A DNA stretch of 33,091 bases from an uncultured Clostridia bacterium (GCA_947588825.1 CANPZU010000028.1:1-33091), one strand, 5' to 3'; counted from the stretch's first letter, positions 17,003 to 26,636 are shown. Notes: a model not told the origin generated them from the letters alone. A program made the numbers and translations.

Positions 17003-17440
17003 TTAAATAATTCCTTTTGATTTTAGTACAAATAATATTATGCAAGCTATACCAAAGAATAAAGCAAGCCCGCCTGTAATTATTGGTGCAACGTATAACC
17101 CGGTTTTTAACGTTGCATTTTCATAATTATTACTGTCATACATGACCTTAACGGTATCGCCTACCTTCATTGAGGTTGAGCAGTAATTCCCAGTAAATTT
17201 ATACTCTCTGCCATTTACATTGTATACTACAATTGGCGAAATAGCTTTGGTCGCATCGGTTCCAACTCTTAACTCTGACGTGTTTTCATAAAAATCCACA
17301 ATTGTTCCTGGACATTCCGAAAAATTGCTGAGTTTGTTATGTGCATTCACTCCCAAGCATATTGTTACAACCAATAAAATTATTGGTATAATGGGGAATA
17401 ACATAATAAAAGTATTCAACATTTTGTGTATCCTTTCCAA
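17003..17440 (-). CDS. DUF3592-like membrane protein
   Basis: The 145-aa product has two membrane helices (FIMLFPIIPIILLVVTICLG near the N-terminus and IITGGLALFFGIACIILFVL near the C-terminus). They flank a beta-rich extracytoplasmic domain with the DUF3592 pattern (CPGTIVDFYE, PIVVYNVNGREYKFTG, VGDTVKVMYDSNNYENA). Lying between two DUF4176 genes in an effector cassette, it is a plausible immunity protein acting at the membrane, for example against effector A or B. That role is inferred from position. The start is TTG 17440 behind GGGGAGG; ATG 17422 is an alternative. Confidence 0.75.
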   Translation of the reverse strand: MERIHKMLNTFIMLFPIIPIILLVVTICLGVNAHNKLSNFSECPGTIVDFYENTSELRVGTDATKAISPIVVYNVNGREYKFTGNYCSTSMKVGDTVKVMYDSNNYENATLKTGLYVAPIITGGLALFFGIACIILFVLKSKGII

Positions 17441-17474
17441 AATCTTTCCTCCCCGAGACAGACGATACAGTGTC

Positions 17475-17747
17475 TTATTTATCGTCCGAATTTTCTAATA
17501 TCTTTTTATTCATTACAAAATATTCATCATCCTGATATCCATACGCATATACAACATCAATATCTTCGTGATTAAATGCCAACATATTGTTTGAATCTAT
17601 AACGCCTACTGGGTATACGCATGCGGAATAATCATATCGATTATCACCGCCATCGATGGTTTGAAATAGTCCAACAATTATTACCCTTTTTTTTGCGCCC
17701 TTCAAAAGAACTACAGATCCAATAGGCAAATACTTATTTATCGTCAT
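17475..17747 (-). CDS. DUF4176 protein (copy 3)
   Basis: The 90-aa product has INKYLPIGSVVLLKGAKKRV, YDYSACVYPVGVI and FNHEDIDVVYAYGYQDDEYF. It follows effector A by 15 bp, with TAGGAGG before the ATG. Together with the other two copies it shows repeated duplication of this small gene alongside effector-type genes, as expected if each copy is dedicated to one effector. Confidence 0.85.
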   Translation of the reverse strand: MTINKYLPIGSVVLLKGAKKRVIIVGLFQTIDGGDNRYDYSACVYPVGVIDSNNMLAFNHEDIDVVYAYGYQDDEYFVMNKKILENSDDK

Positions 17748-17762
17748 TTATATGCCTCCTAT

Positions 17763-19097
17763 TTAGAACAAATCAAATGCCGATGAAAAGAAATCTCCAA
17801 CGTCATCGAAAAATTCACCCGTGGCGTCAACAGCTCCTGATACAAAGTCTCCTACTGCATCGATTGAATCGCCAATCCATTCAGCATCACTCCAATCAAT
17901 GCTTACGTCCAACCCGGCTCCTAACAGCATTGAACCGCCGAACGAAGCCGTTGCGCCATCAGTCGTTATAGATGCCCCGGCCTCAACACCGGCGGCTCCG
18001 GCATATCCTTTTAAACCTACATCAATGTCAATACCAAATATGGTAATTCCACCTTCTACTTTGCCTTGGGCGGCACTGGCCATTGCACTTACTTCCGCCG
18101 AGGCTCCATATTGTGCATTTCCATCTTCATCTTTTCCGATATAACCAATACCGGCTTTTGCTTCTGCCTCAGCATGTAATAGATCACCGGATGCTTTAGC
18201 GCCTACACCATATTGATCCGTTCCAAATCCCGCTTCTGCTTTCCCTTTAAGAACGCTGCCTTCTGCCTTTGCCCCGATATACAGAGAAGGATTTAGTTCT
18301 CCATCCTCGTACAACGTTGCCTTTGCCTCGCCGGAAACGGTGCCGGTTACTGCTTCGCCGGAAGCTTTTCCATGTAAATATCCAATATTTCCGCTTGCTT
18401 CTCCTTTGGCTAATGCACCTGTTGCACTCGCTGTTGTAGATAAACCAAACGATTTCCAGTCCCAATTTCCATCTTTATCCTTAAATTTAAATGAACTTTT
18501 ATTTTTTATGCCTGCTTCTCCATATAAAATGCTTCCAGCTACAGTACCAGCGGTTCCAATTCCAAACAAATCTGTACTTCCGCTTTTTTCGCCTCCAAGA
18601 ACACTACCATCTACTTTATATTTATTATTTATGAACTTGGCCAACCAGCTTGGCTCATCACCTTCCTCACTAGTTGCAAGATATGTAATAGCAAGGCCAC
18701 TACTATTCATAAACAATGTAGCCAAAGCAGCATATTTCCAAATTTTATTTTTTGTAAAGAAATCATTAAAATTTCCTGAATCAACATTCAAAAAATCTTT
18801 TATTATATCAACTATGGATGCAGATTGAGCGCCAAACTTTCCATCTGTGCTAATAAGATCGTTTGAAACGTTTATAAATACTTCTCTATATCTAGCTGCT
18901 AATGTTTCTTGTTTATTTAAGGATTTTTTTATTGAATAAAGTTTAAATCTTATATTCTCACGTGCAGCCACTTTAAAATCAAGTCTGCCAATCGCAGAAT
19001 TAAGCTTTTGAGCTGATGCTTCAATTTCATTTTCCATGCACTTAATTTGACTTTGGATACTTCCGGCAGAACCTTTATTCAACTGAATCACTGCCAT
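17763..19097 (-). CDS. Candidate type VII effector A (shared N-terminal domain, Ala/Gly repeat body)
   Basis: In this 444-aa protein, residues about 1-105 are the same helical domain as effector B (LDFKVAARENIRFKLYSIKK, VFINVSNDLISTDGKFG). A hydrophobic stretch follows (YAALATLFMNSSGLAITYL, about 125-143). Residues about 215-400 are an Ala/Gly/Glu-rich quasi-repeat with alternating short beta-like units (GKASGEAVTG, AKAEGSVLKG, GAKASGDLLHAEAEAKAG). The C-terminus is acidic and aromatic (DFVSGAVDATGEFFDDVGDF). The position directly after WXG100, YukD and EssC, and before DUF4176, argues for export by this system. The tail resembles no enzyme I know. The start follows GGGGTGATG. Confidence 0.65.
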   Translation of the reverse strand: MAVIQLNKGSAGSIQSQIKCMENEIEASAQKLNSAIGRLDFKVAARENIRFKLYSIKKSLNKQETLAARYREVFINVSNDLISTDGKFGAQSASIVDIIKDFLNVDSGNFNDFFTKNKIWKYAALATLFMNSSGLAITYLATSEEGDEPSWLAKFINNKYKVDGSVLGGEKSGSTDLFGIGTAGTVAGSILYGEAGIKNKSSFKFKDKDGNWDWKSFGLSTTASATGALAKGEASGNIGYLHGKASGEAVTGTVSGEAKATLYEDGELNPSLYIGAKAEGSVLKGKAEAGFGTDQYGVGAKASGDLLHAEAEAKAGIGYIGKDEDGNAQYGASAEVSAMASAAQGKVEGGITIFGIDIDVGLKGYAGAAGVEAGASITTDGATASFGGSMLLGAGLDVSIDWSDAEWIGDSIDAVGDFVSGAVDATGEFFDDVGDFFSSAFDLF

Positions 19098-19103
19098 AAA
19101 TCA

Positions 19104-19394
19104 TCACCCCTGCATCGCACGTGCCGCAGCTTCGTCCGCTTCTTTAATTTGTTTTGCAACCATTTTAATTAATTGCGCAACATTCCTGATCTCTTCCTTC
19201 AGTCTGTTGTTTTCACTTTTCCATTCTTCAATTTTTGTCTTAAATGCTTCAGCTGCTTCTCCGGTCCAGTTATCACAAACTTCTGAGTATGCCTTATTAG
19301 CCGCTCTTTCCGCATCCTCACACTGATTTGCTGCGTCCTGAAGCTTTTTTACCTGTGCTAATGTATCTTCATAGTTAATACTGATTAAACTCAT
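19104..19394 (-). CDS. WXG100-family protein, probable core EsxA-like substrate
   Basis: The 96-aa product is a helical hairpin with the turn CDNWTGEAAEAF (about residues 39-50). Its second helix is rich in Lys and Glu (KIEEWKSENNRLKEEIRNVA). It differs clearly from the two paralogs at 14443-15094. It follows the YukD-like gene by 3 bp and precedes effector A by 6 bp, the usual place for the structural WXG100 protein. TAGGAGG precedes the ATG. Confidence 0.9.
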   Translation of the reverse strand: MSLISINYEDTLAQVKKLQDAANQCEDAERAANKAYSEVCDNWTGEAAEAFKTKIEEWKSENNRLKEEIRNVAQLIKMVAKQIKEADEAAARAMQG

Positions 19395-19397
19395 AAC

Positions 19398-19655
19398 TTA
19401 ACCTCCTATTTCAAGTAGCGTCATATAACTTCCATCCCAAACGCCATACTCTTCCAGAGTTTTGTCCGGTTCAAGAACAAGATTTTCGAATTTGAATTTC
19501 ACCCTTTGCGTTCTTTCAAATTGTTCAATATCCATAGCTTTAAGAGTATCCAGCATTTTCACTTCAAGTTCGTCTATAGGCAGTCTCGCAGGAACTTCTA
19601 AATCTAAGGGATCATAACCTCTTTCAAACATTAGTGTTATGATTACATTATCCAT
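19398..19655 (-). CDS. esaB: YukD/EsaB-like ubiquitin-fold protein
   Basis: The 85-aa product has a beta-grasp pattern: MDNVIITLMFERGYDPLDLE, VPARLPIDELEVKML, then VLEPDKTLEEYGVWDGSYMT. This is the WXG100 secretion component YukD/EsaB, a small cytoplasmic protein required for or regulating type VII export. It is diagnostic of a Firmicute-type system. The start overlaps the stop of the upstream gene (TAATG at 19655), implying translational coupling. Confidence 0.88.
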   Translation of the reverse strand: MDNVIITLMFERGYDPLDLEVPARLPIDELEVKMLDTLKAMDIEQFERTQRVKFKFENLVLEPDKTLEEYGVWDGSYMTLLEIGG

Positions 19656-20455
19656 TATTTAAACACCTCACCACTCACTTCTAACTTTTCAAGCATAGTT
19701 TTGAGTTCGTTTAAAATACCATTATATGTTGCCGTTGTAAAATGTACAACATCCTGTTCATCCTCAATTGCAGATTTTAACCTTAAAGCTTTACCATTTG
19801 AGATTATATACATCACATTGTCGATATTATCCGTTTGAGCCAAAAGATTTGCAAAGGTTAACGAATAGAAGTCTTCATCACCATTTAATCCCGACAGGAC
19901 AACTTTCGCAGCCTCAGCTCCTACGCCGCAGTCTCTAAGCTCCTTAGCCGCCGCCTCTTCTGCCTGACGTGCTTTTAAAGTTTTTGCTTTTACTAAAACT
20001 TTATTTGCTAACGTAAATTCTGTTTTGTCCTTATAGTTCGGCTCTTTCCACTCAATTAATTCGTTCAATGTTGATTTAATCATTGATGTGTCAAAAATCG
20101 ACATTTCGTATATATCATCGTTTTTAACAGCCTTTACAGTTGTTTCACCTTTCACATAAAAGAGGATTCCTTCTTGTGTTCTGTTCTTTATATGCTTATC
20201 AATTACAATGAACTTCTCGCACTTTGCGCAAACGGCTATAATACTGAGCAAATCATTACTTAATGACGCTTCGCCATCAAAATTTTCCTTTAAATATCCT
20301 TTCTGTTCCAATGAACTCTGTACCTTCAGCAATTCTTTGTTTAAGGCCGATTTACTAATCCCACTAAATCCATCAGGTATTCCATATAATTCAGTTGCCC
20401 CTAGACTTGCGGCAATACACATTATTTCTTTTGCGGTCAACTCGCAACTAATCAC
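19655..20455 (-). CDS. Unrecognised 266-aa protein of the secretion operon, EspG-like position
   Basis: This soluble protein has no signal peptide or membrane helix. It starts VISCELTAKEIMCIAASLGA (GTG start behind GGAGGAAG). The N-terminal ~90 aa look like a winged-helix-type alpha/beta region (SKSALNKELLKVQSSLEQKG, YLKENFDGEASLS), and the rest alternates strands and helices, ending VSGEVFK. It lies between essC and esaB and is coupled to esaB. Its size and position recall the EspG-type chaperones of ESX systems and DUF5081-type proteins of Firmicute type VII loci. I cannot confirm either from motifs, so the role is open. Confidence 0.6.
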   Translation of the reverse strand: MISCELTAKEIMCIAASLGATELYGIPDGFSGISKSALNKELLKVQSSLEQKGYLKENFDGEASLSNDLLSIIAVCAKCEKFIVIDKHIKNRTQEGILFYVKGETTVKAVKNDDIYEMSIFDTSMIKSTLNELIEWKEPNYKDKTEFTLANKVLVKAKTLKARQAEEAAAKELRDCGVGAEAAKVVLSGLNGDEDFYSLTFANLLAQTDNIDNVMYIISNGKALRLKSAIEDEQDVVHFTTATYNGILNELKTMLEKLEVSGEVFK

Positions 20456-20472
20456 ATTTCTTCCTCCTTGCT

Positions 20473-23400
20473 CTATTTTTCAAACATCGCCTTAAATCTT
20501 TCGGCATGTTCTTCCTTGATAATATATCCTTCAAACTCACCCAATTTGGCTTCTGCTTCATTGTATGGAAGATCCGCTCTAAAAACGGTGTGAGCTTTGA
20601 ATGTACGACCTAGCAATATGCTCAATTTACTGCTTGTCATTAGCATTGCCACAACATTGCCCATACTAGACAATTTGCCAATTTCATCAGGAGTATCTGA
20701 AATGATTAGATAAACATTGAGGCCTTTTCCAAGCTTGATAATCATTTCAAGTCTTCTTGCTGTTTTTTCATCAATCTTATCATAGCACTTTTTGAAGCCG
20801 TCAATAAAAATTGCAATAGTCTTAAAAATCTCATTTTTTCCTGCGTCATAGATTTCTTTTCTTCTAGCTAATTCATTTACAATTTCAGCCATATATGCAT
20901 CAAGTTCTGACCCTTCAGTAAAGTAACTATCAGCGATAGTTCTAATTGATTCTAAACCATTATCTGAATCGTAAATAATCAATTCCATATCTTGATAAGC
21001 ATTTCTCATTTGTTTGGCAATTACCTTGATCATATTGCTTTTACCTGTTTTAGGGAAACCCGAAATAGGCATATAATGACTAAGATCAAAATTCATTCCT
21101 ATAGGATACACTTCATATGACGTAATCCCTAATGTTATTTCATCATCTGTAACACTATTAAATGTAATTATATCTGGCATCATCGGAATGGGAGTTGCCT
21201 TTTTGCCTGTCCATGCTTTATTCATTTCATCAGCAAATTTCCTAATCATTGCTACTCTATCTGTATCTGTGTCACCTACTGCAGGGAGAGCTGTCTGGAA
21301 TTCCAACGGCATTTCTCCTTTGATCAACCCACGACCATCAGTATTATCAGGTTCTAAGCCATTTGTCTTACCAACCAATGCCGCATAATCACTCTTGTCA
21401 TTCATTTGAAGCGCTACTGCATTTTTTATATTTTGGCTTATCTTATAAGTCAGAGCGTTAGGATGATTTGCTGTAGCAACAAGATAAATACCGTAACTTC
21501 CACCCTGTCTCGTAAGGTTCAAGAAAAACGAGTCAGTTTCCGGATACAGTTGGAACATCGGAGCAAAATTATCTACAATAAGCGTGATATAAGGAAGTTT
21601 TTCCCCTGTTGCATTTCTATATGCTTTAATACTGCCAACACTATGCTTCGCAAATTTTTCTCTTCTAATCTCAAGTTCTTTGTTGATAAGCTTTATCAAT
21701 TTATCTACTTTTTCTTCTTCATTGTCATTAACAACTTCACCCACATGTGGATAGTTATTAAATATGCCCATACCCCATGTGTTAAAATCCATAACATATA
21801 TGTTCACATCTTCTGGTGAATATGTACAAACCATAGACATAATTAGGGTCTGTAATAATGTTGTTTTTCCGGTAGACGGTGCACCATATATACCAACATG
21901 GCCTTCACCACTTAAATCTATACACGCTGGATACTTAGCTTGCTTGCGTGGGTCATCGATTAAACCGATAACAGGTGTCAGCTCACCGTCATTTTCTTTC
22001 CAGCCGTTCTTGTCAAATTTAAAATCGATTAAATCATTTAAAACAATACGGTCTTCAAGTTTATCGGTCCATACTTTTCTTGCTTTCGAAATATCATTCT
22101 CTTCAACATACTCATATAAGAAATTTACAATTGCATCAATTTCTTTAATCTCATCTTTTCCCCCAAAATCAATACCTATTGTCTTATTCCTGTTCTCGAA
22201 TGTAATTCTTTTACCGTTCAATGCTACCCCGACTATTTTTGGTACAACTGTCATTTTATCCTTCTTATCAGGATTATATGGGGCGCCACTCCAAAACGAC
22301 TGAATTTCCTCATAAACCTCATCTTCACCCACCTGAACATACGCTCTACCGGGTACCGTTATTTTTGCAGCGTCAGGGTGATGTAACATATCGTTACTAT
22401 CTCCTTTATTGGCGACTTTAAGGCACCATCTAAATCGGGTATTTGCATTCATCTTATCACTTACAACGCCTGCCGGTTTCTGTGTAAGCAAAACAATGAA
22501 TATTCCAAGTGTACGGCCAATAGCAAATGTTCTATCAATGATGCTCATAAATTCAGGGAACTGCGCCTTAAATTCTGCGAACTCATCTATTATAATGAAT
22601 AATGCAGATAATGCTTCATTAGCCTGACCTTTATGATACAGTTTTTGATAATCAGAAATATTCTGTACGCTATACTTATTAAATAAAACTTGTCTTCTTG
22701 TCAATTCACATTCTAATGCGACAAGATTTCTGTGTATTTTCTTGTCGATATTTGAAATTGTTCCTGCCAAATGCGGCAATTTTTCAAAAGGTTTAATCAA
22801 ACCTGTTCCCTTAAAGTCGATTAGCACAAAGGAAACGTCACTAGGTGAAAAGGTCAATGCCATCGACAAAATCCACGACTGAACCATTTCGGATTTACCG
22901 GAGCCTGTAGTTCCAGCAACTAATCCGTGGGGTCCATGTTTCTTTTCGTGAATATCAAAATAAAATTTTTCGCCATTCTCTCTGATGCCGATAGGAACTG
23001 CCATAGTCTTAAATGGTTGTGCTTTTTTCCAGTTTTGCGCAACGGGAACATCAGCGGGGGTCTTAACATCATAACCATCAAGAAATGTAACACAAGCCGG
23101 CAGTTGCGTTGACTTATGCCCTTCCTCAACTCTAACAGGAGCCATAGAACGAGCTATAATATTAAACATTTTATTGTCAACTGTGTCAGTTTTAAATTCC
23201 TCAAAAATATTGGAGTTTTCGGCATTGTATATAACACCATTGTTATCATGTAGTTCTATTATCTCCTTACATTCCATATGGAGATCATTCTTATTTTGAG
23301 TAAGTATTAAAGCACCAATGCTCATCTGAGGATCGCACTCTCTAATTGTTGACATGATGCTATAATTATCAACTGCATCAATATCAGCAACAACAAATAA

Positions 23401-24951
23401 ATAATACGGAAGCTGTGTAACCTTTCTGCCACTTCTGTTTTCAGTAATTTCGCTCTTGCGATCTTTTACTATGTCTTCGAATTTCTTTGAAAGCTCACTT
23501 ATATCGATGTCTGTACACGCAATATATCTATAACTTCTTGAATTATCAAAAGAGTGCGGAAGCCACCTAACCCAATCCCAATCATCCATTTCTGTGTTTG
23601 GAAATATAGTTACAATTCTTAATTCTTCATATGAATGCAATGTTGCAGCTTGAACAATCATGTTTTTTGCAAGCTTAATAGTATTTTTCCTATCGCCTAC
23701 AATACCAACCATACAGTTAGTTTTTACATCGCATAATATAGGCGCATCTTCAACAAACTCATTATCAGTCGCAATTTGCTTGCCCTTGTTCGCAAGCTCA
23801 TCTTCATATAATGATAAGGTTTCGTTTGGAGTTTTTATTTCAACAGCAGATTTAACTTTACCGCTTCCAATTCTAAGTGTCATAAAATCGGCATCATGAG
23901 GTGAACGTTCCCACATTCTGCTAGACATATTCTTCACAAGTTCGTAGCAATCACTTGTTTCCGGATTTGCAGATGTAAGCACATATAACTGTCTTGCGTG
24001 AACCTCATCAATTTCATTTTGTATATTTACAAGATATTCTTTATATTTATTAAGTCTTAACTTTTCTTCCTTTCTATGCTTCCTTATTTGCATTCTATAC
24101 GTTAAAATAGCAGAAAGAGGCATTGCACACGCAAATATAATTGTTAGTGGCAAACTCCCCGTGGTAAAGTACGAAACAGCAGCCATAATTCCCATTATTA
24201 AAGGATATGTAAGAATACTTATCCAATTCAACTCTGGTTTTGAACCAATATTTGGCGGATTTTGTATATCAATTTTTTCACTTGGAGTATCAAGTTTCAA
24301 ACGTGGCGAACGCTTGTATATTGGAGCTTCTTTTACACCACGTACTTTAGGTTTTGGGTCATGAATTTCAATCTTACTTTTCACTCCATACAATAATAAG
24401 CTATCACCTTTAAATACGATTTTTGACTCTCCAATTACAATTTCATCGTTGTTCTTTAATATACAATCAGACACCGCTTTTGAATTAACATAGGTGCCAT
24501 TCATGCTTTTAGTATCAATAATATGGTAATTTGAACCCATCTTTTTTATTTTTGCATGTCTGCTTGATACAATAGGGCTACCCAATACGATATTACATTT
24601 GTCATCTCGGCCTATGGTAATTTCATCGGCGTTTAACTTCAGAGCTGCGCTTGTATCCTCATATTCCTCAACAACAAGCATTGAGATTCGCTGTTGCTTA
24701 CTTAGTATAAATATTTGTCCGGGCACCAACATTTCCTTGGTTATCCTGCTTCCATTCATATATACTTCACCAATGCAAGATACTTCCCATTCATCATTTC
24801 TTTTAACTAAACGAATGTGTTCTTTGTTTAAATCCGAACCAGATATACTAAATCCGTCTTTAGCATCGCAACCAACAGAAAAACGCTGGAGGTCAGACAT
24901 GGATATATCCTTAAAACACCCATTGTAATAAATCCTTATAAATATACTCAT
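20473..24951 (-). CDS. essC: EssC-type FHA/FtsK-SpoIIIE ATPase of type VII secretion
   Basis: This is the motor of the WXG100 secretion system, about 1492 aa. The N-terminus has two FHA domains: a degenerate one (about 1-90) and a canonical one (about 95-190) with TIGRDDKCNIVLG, SSRHAKIKK and SMNGTYVNSKAV. Two membrane helices follow (about 245-290: LIMGIMAAVSYF and LTIIFACAMPLSAIL). Three ATPase modules carry Walker A GTTGSGKSE (about 680), GAPSTGKTT (about 1022) and FPKTGKSN (about 1296), with Walker B-like IIIDEFAEF, TLIVDNFAP and AIFIDGFKK. Length and order match Firmicute EssC. ATG 24951 is preferred over 24969 because of GGGGGAAAG upstream. The intact FHA domain offers a direct link to the kinases of this cluster. 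The 101 bp upstream contain only a weak TTGACT -35-like hexamer. Confidence 0.95.
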   Translation of the reverse strand: MSIFIRIYYNGCFKDISMSDLQRFSVGCDAKDGFSISGSDLNKEHIRLVKRNDEWEVSCIGEVYMNGSRITKEMLVPGQIFILSKQQRISMLVVEEYEDTSAALKLNADEITIGRDDKCNIVLGSPIVSSRHAKIKKMGSNYHIIDTKSMNGTYVNSKAVSDCILKNNDEIVIGESKIVFKGDSLLLYGVKSKIEIHDPKPKVRGVKEAPIYKRSPRLKLDTPSEKIDIQNPPNIGSKPELNWISILTYPLIMGIMAAVSYFTTGSLPLTIIFACAMPLSAILTYRMQIRKHRKEEKLRLNKYKEYLVNIQNEIDEVHARQLYVLTSANPETSDCYELVKNMSSRMWERSPHDADFMTLRIGSGKVKSAVEIKTPNETLSLYEDELANKGKQIATDNEFVEDAPILCDVKTNCMVGIVGDRKNTIKLAKNMIVQAATLHSYEELRIVTIFPNTEMDDWDWVRWLPHSFDNSRSYRYIACTDIDISELSKKFEDIVKDRKSEITENRSGRKVTQLPYYLFVVADIDAVDNYSIMSTIRECDPQMSIGALILTQNKNDLHMECKEIIELHDNNGVIYNAENSNIFEEFKTDTVDNKMFNIIARSMAPVRVEEGHKSTQLPACVTFLDGYDVKTPADVPVAQNWKKAQPFKTMAVPIGIRENGEKFYFDIHEKKHGPHGLVAGTTGSGKSEMVQSWILSMALTFSPSDVSFVLIDFKGTGLIKPFEKLPHLAGTISNIDKKIHRNLVALECELTRRQVLFNKYSVQNISDYQKLYHKGQANEALSALFIIIDEFAEFKAQFPEFMSIIDRTFAIGRTLGIFIVLLTQKPAGVVSDKMNANTRFRWCLKVANKGDSNDMLHHPDAAKITVPGRAYVQVGEDEVYEEIQSFWSGAPYNPDKKDKMTVVPKIVGVALNGKRITFENRNKTIGIDFGGKDEIKEIDAIVNFLYEYVEENDISKARKVWTDKLEDRIVLNDLIDFKFDKNGWKENDGELTPVIGLIDDPRKQAKYPACIDLSGEGHVGIYGAPSTGKTTLLQTLIMSMVCTYSPEDVNIYVMDFNTWGMGIFNNYPHVGEVVNDNEEEKVDKLIKLINKELEIRREKFAKHSVGSIKAYRNATGEKLPYITLIVDNFAPMFQLYPETDSFFLNLTRQGGSYGIYLVATANHPNALTYKISQNIKNAVALQMNDKSDYAALVGKTNGLEPDNTDGRGLIKGEMPLEFQTALPAVGDTDTDRVAMIRKFADEMNKAWTGKKATPIPMMPDIITFNSVTDDEITLGITSYEVYPIGMNFDLSHYMPISGFPKTGKSNMIKVIAKQMRNAYQDMELIIYDSDNGLESIRTIADSYFTEGSELDAYMAEIVNELARRKEIYDAGKNEIFKTIAIFIDGFKKCYDKIDEKTARRLEMIIKLGKGLNVYLIISDTPDEIGKLSSMGNVVAMLMTSSKLSILLGRTFKAHTVFRADLPYNEAEAKLGEFEGYIIKEEHAERFKAMFEK

Positions 24952-25070
24952 ATTCTTTCCCCCATCCACTTTATTTACTGAAGCACCTTAACAATGCAGA
25001 GATATGCAGTCAAAAAACATCCAAAATATAATTTCATCAAGACTATACATAATTTAATGTTTTGTTTTAA

Positions 25071-26636
25071 TCAATCAACTTGTTTCTTCATATATTTCTG
25101 AACAGGGGTATTTTTTCTTTCGCTGACATTTACAACAATTGTTTTTATAACGTCTTGGCAACCTACCGAAACCGCCGTCGTTCCTACGGAAACGCCGCGC
25201 AAGCCCCCATTTTCATCAATTTCCACAATATCGGTATCGGCACTGGCAAAATATACAGGTGCATCAACGGATTTGGAAATAACTTTATAATCAATTATTG
25301 TACTTTCTCCGACATAAAGATTTATTTCATTAGGAACAGTAATATCCTCCACAGGCTCAATTTCTGTTCCACTAATATTTTTAGTGTCATTGTCCACTCT
25401 TGGATATATGTCGACGCTAGTCTTGCATTCCAAATTATTTAAGGAAGCCTTAACAATGACGCTGCCGGGTTTTAATGCCTCGTAATAACCGCTTTCTTCG
25501 TCAATTTTTAATATCTCATTGTCTGTGCTACTGAATTTCGGCCTTTCGCCGACACCGGAAGGCTCTACAGAAACCATAATGAAGTCTTTTTCTCCAACAG
25601 CTACGTTTTCAGGTGGATTTGAGAAGTAAATTTTTGAAGCTGTTACGGATTGAGTATTATCTTTCCGTGAAACTGTCAAAAATTTCGATGCTGCAAAAGC
25701 CGCCAATATGCCTAAAACTGCTACTGCTGCAAATATAACACAGCTCACATTTGATTTTTTTGTTTTACGGTATGATATGTTCTTTGACGAATGTGTATTC
25801 TGTTCTTTTTTTGGAGGAAGCTGACTTTGAGTGTTTGCAGTTATAACCATCGCAGTTACATTATCTTTTCCGCCGTTTTCAAGAGCCAGATTAACTAGTT
25901 CTGATGATAGTTGCCGACTATCAATATTTTTACACAGCGTCTTTGTAATAGCCTCATCATCAACCATATCCGTGAGGCCATCGCTGCAAAGCAAAAATTT
26001 ATCACCTTTTTTAATTGCTATTCTTTCTGAAACATGTGGCTCTATTGTCATTTCATCTTGGAAAATGCCGAGATGCTGGGTTAGCTTGTGGCGATCTTCG
26101 TGGACTTTTGCTTTTTCTTTTGTAATCAAGCCCATATTGACAAGACGCTGCGCCGTCGTGTCATCTTCGGATATTTGAATTAGTCTACCGTTCCGAAAGA
26201 GATAGACCCTGCTGTCTCCGACATTGATAACCCTTGCTTTGTCATTATTTATGTAAAGTGCTGAAAAAGTTGTACCAATTCGTTTTTCACCGCTTTCGAC
26301 TATTTTTTTGCAGATTTGGGAATTTGCGTCATTTATAACCCTAAGTAACAACTTTTCAGATATTTTATACTCTCCTGATTTTATTTTAGAGTGATACTTT
26401 CCCAATGTTTGAGCCGAAATAAGGGACGCCATCTCTCCGAGCGCTTCTCCGCCCATCCCGTCAAAAACCCCATATATCAAAACATCGCCTGTGACAGACG
26501 GCTCTGAGAGTGAAGTTGATTTATCCCTATTATCAGCTGTTAAGTATTTTGAATTGAAATAAAAATTATCCTCATTATTTACCCGCACTCGTCCCTTATC
26601 AATACTCACAGCAGAGGAAAATTTAATTGTATTCAC
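25071..26636 (-). CDS. PP2C-type Ser/Thr phosphatase with membrane anchor and Ig-like (BIG2) ectodomain
   Basis: In this 521-aa protein, residues about 1-270 are a PP2C phosphatase: NNEDNF (21-25), VFDGMGG (57-63), GDSRVYLFRNGRL, LCSDGLTDMV, and GGKDNVTAMV near 260. All metal ligands appear present. A linker leads to one membrane helix (VIFAAVAVLGILAAFAASKF, about 300-320), followed by two BIG2-like beta domains (EILKIDEESGYYEALKPGSV; DIVEIDENGGLRGVSVGTTA). Most bacterial Stp-type phosphatases are soluble and about 240-250 aa, so the ectodomain is unusual. It mirrors the ectodomain of the kinase at 29685-31622. The start is GTG behind GGAGGG. Confidence 0.9.
   Translation of the reverse strand: MNTIKFSSAVSIDKGRVRVNNEDNFYFNSKYLTADNRDKSTSLSEPSVTGDVLIYGVFDGMGGEALGEMASLISAQTLGKYHSKIKSGEYKISEKLLLRVINDANSQICKKIVESGEKRIGTTFSALYINNDKARVINVGDSRVYLFRNGRLIQISEDDTTAQRLVNMGLITKEKAKVHEDRHKLTQHLGIFQDEMTIEPHVSERIAIKKGDKFLLCSDGLTDMVDDEAITKTLCKNIDSRQLSSELVNLALENGGKDNVTAMVITANTQSQLPPKKEQNTHSSKNISYRKTKKSNVSCVIFAAVAVLGILAAFAASKFLTVSRKDNTQSVTASKIYFSNPPENVAVGEKDFIMVSVEPSGVGERPKFSSTDNEILKIDEESGYYEALKPGSVIVKASLNNLECKTSVDIYPRVDNDTKNISGTEIEPVEDITVPNEINLYVGESTIIDYKVISKSVDAPVYFASADTDIVEIDENGGLRGVSVGTTAVSVGCQDVIKTIVVNVSERKNTPVQKYMKKQVD

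Noticed and set aside
18340-18828. 162-residue plus-strand open frame
   Set aside because: Shadow of effector A's repetitive coding sequence.
21764-22303. 179-residue plus-strand open frame
   Set aside because: Antisense of the conserved essC ATPase region.
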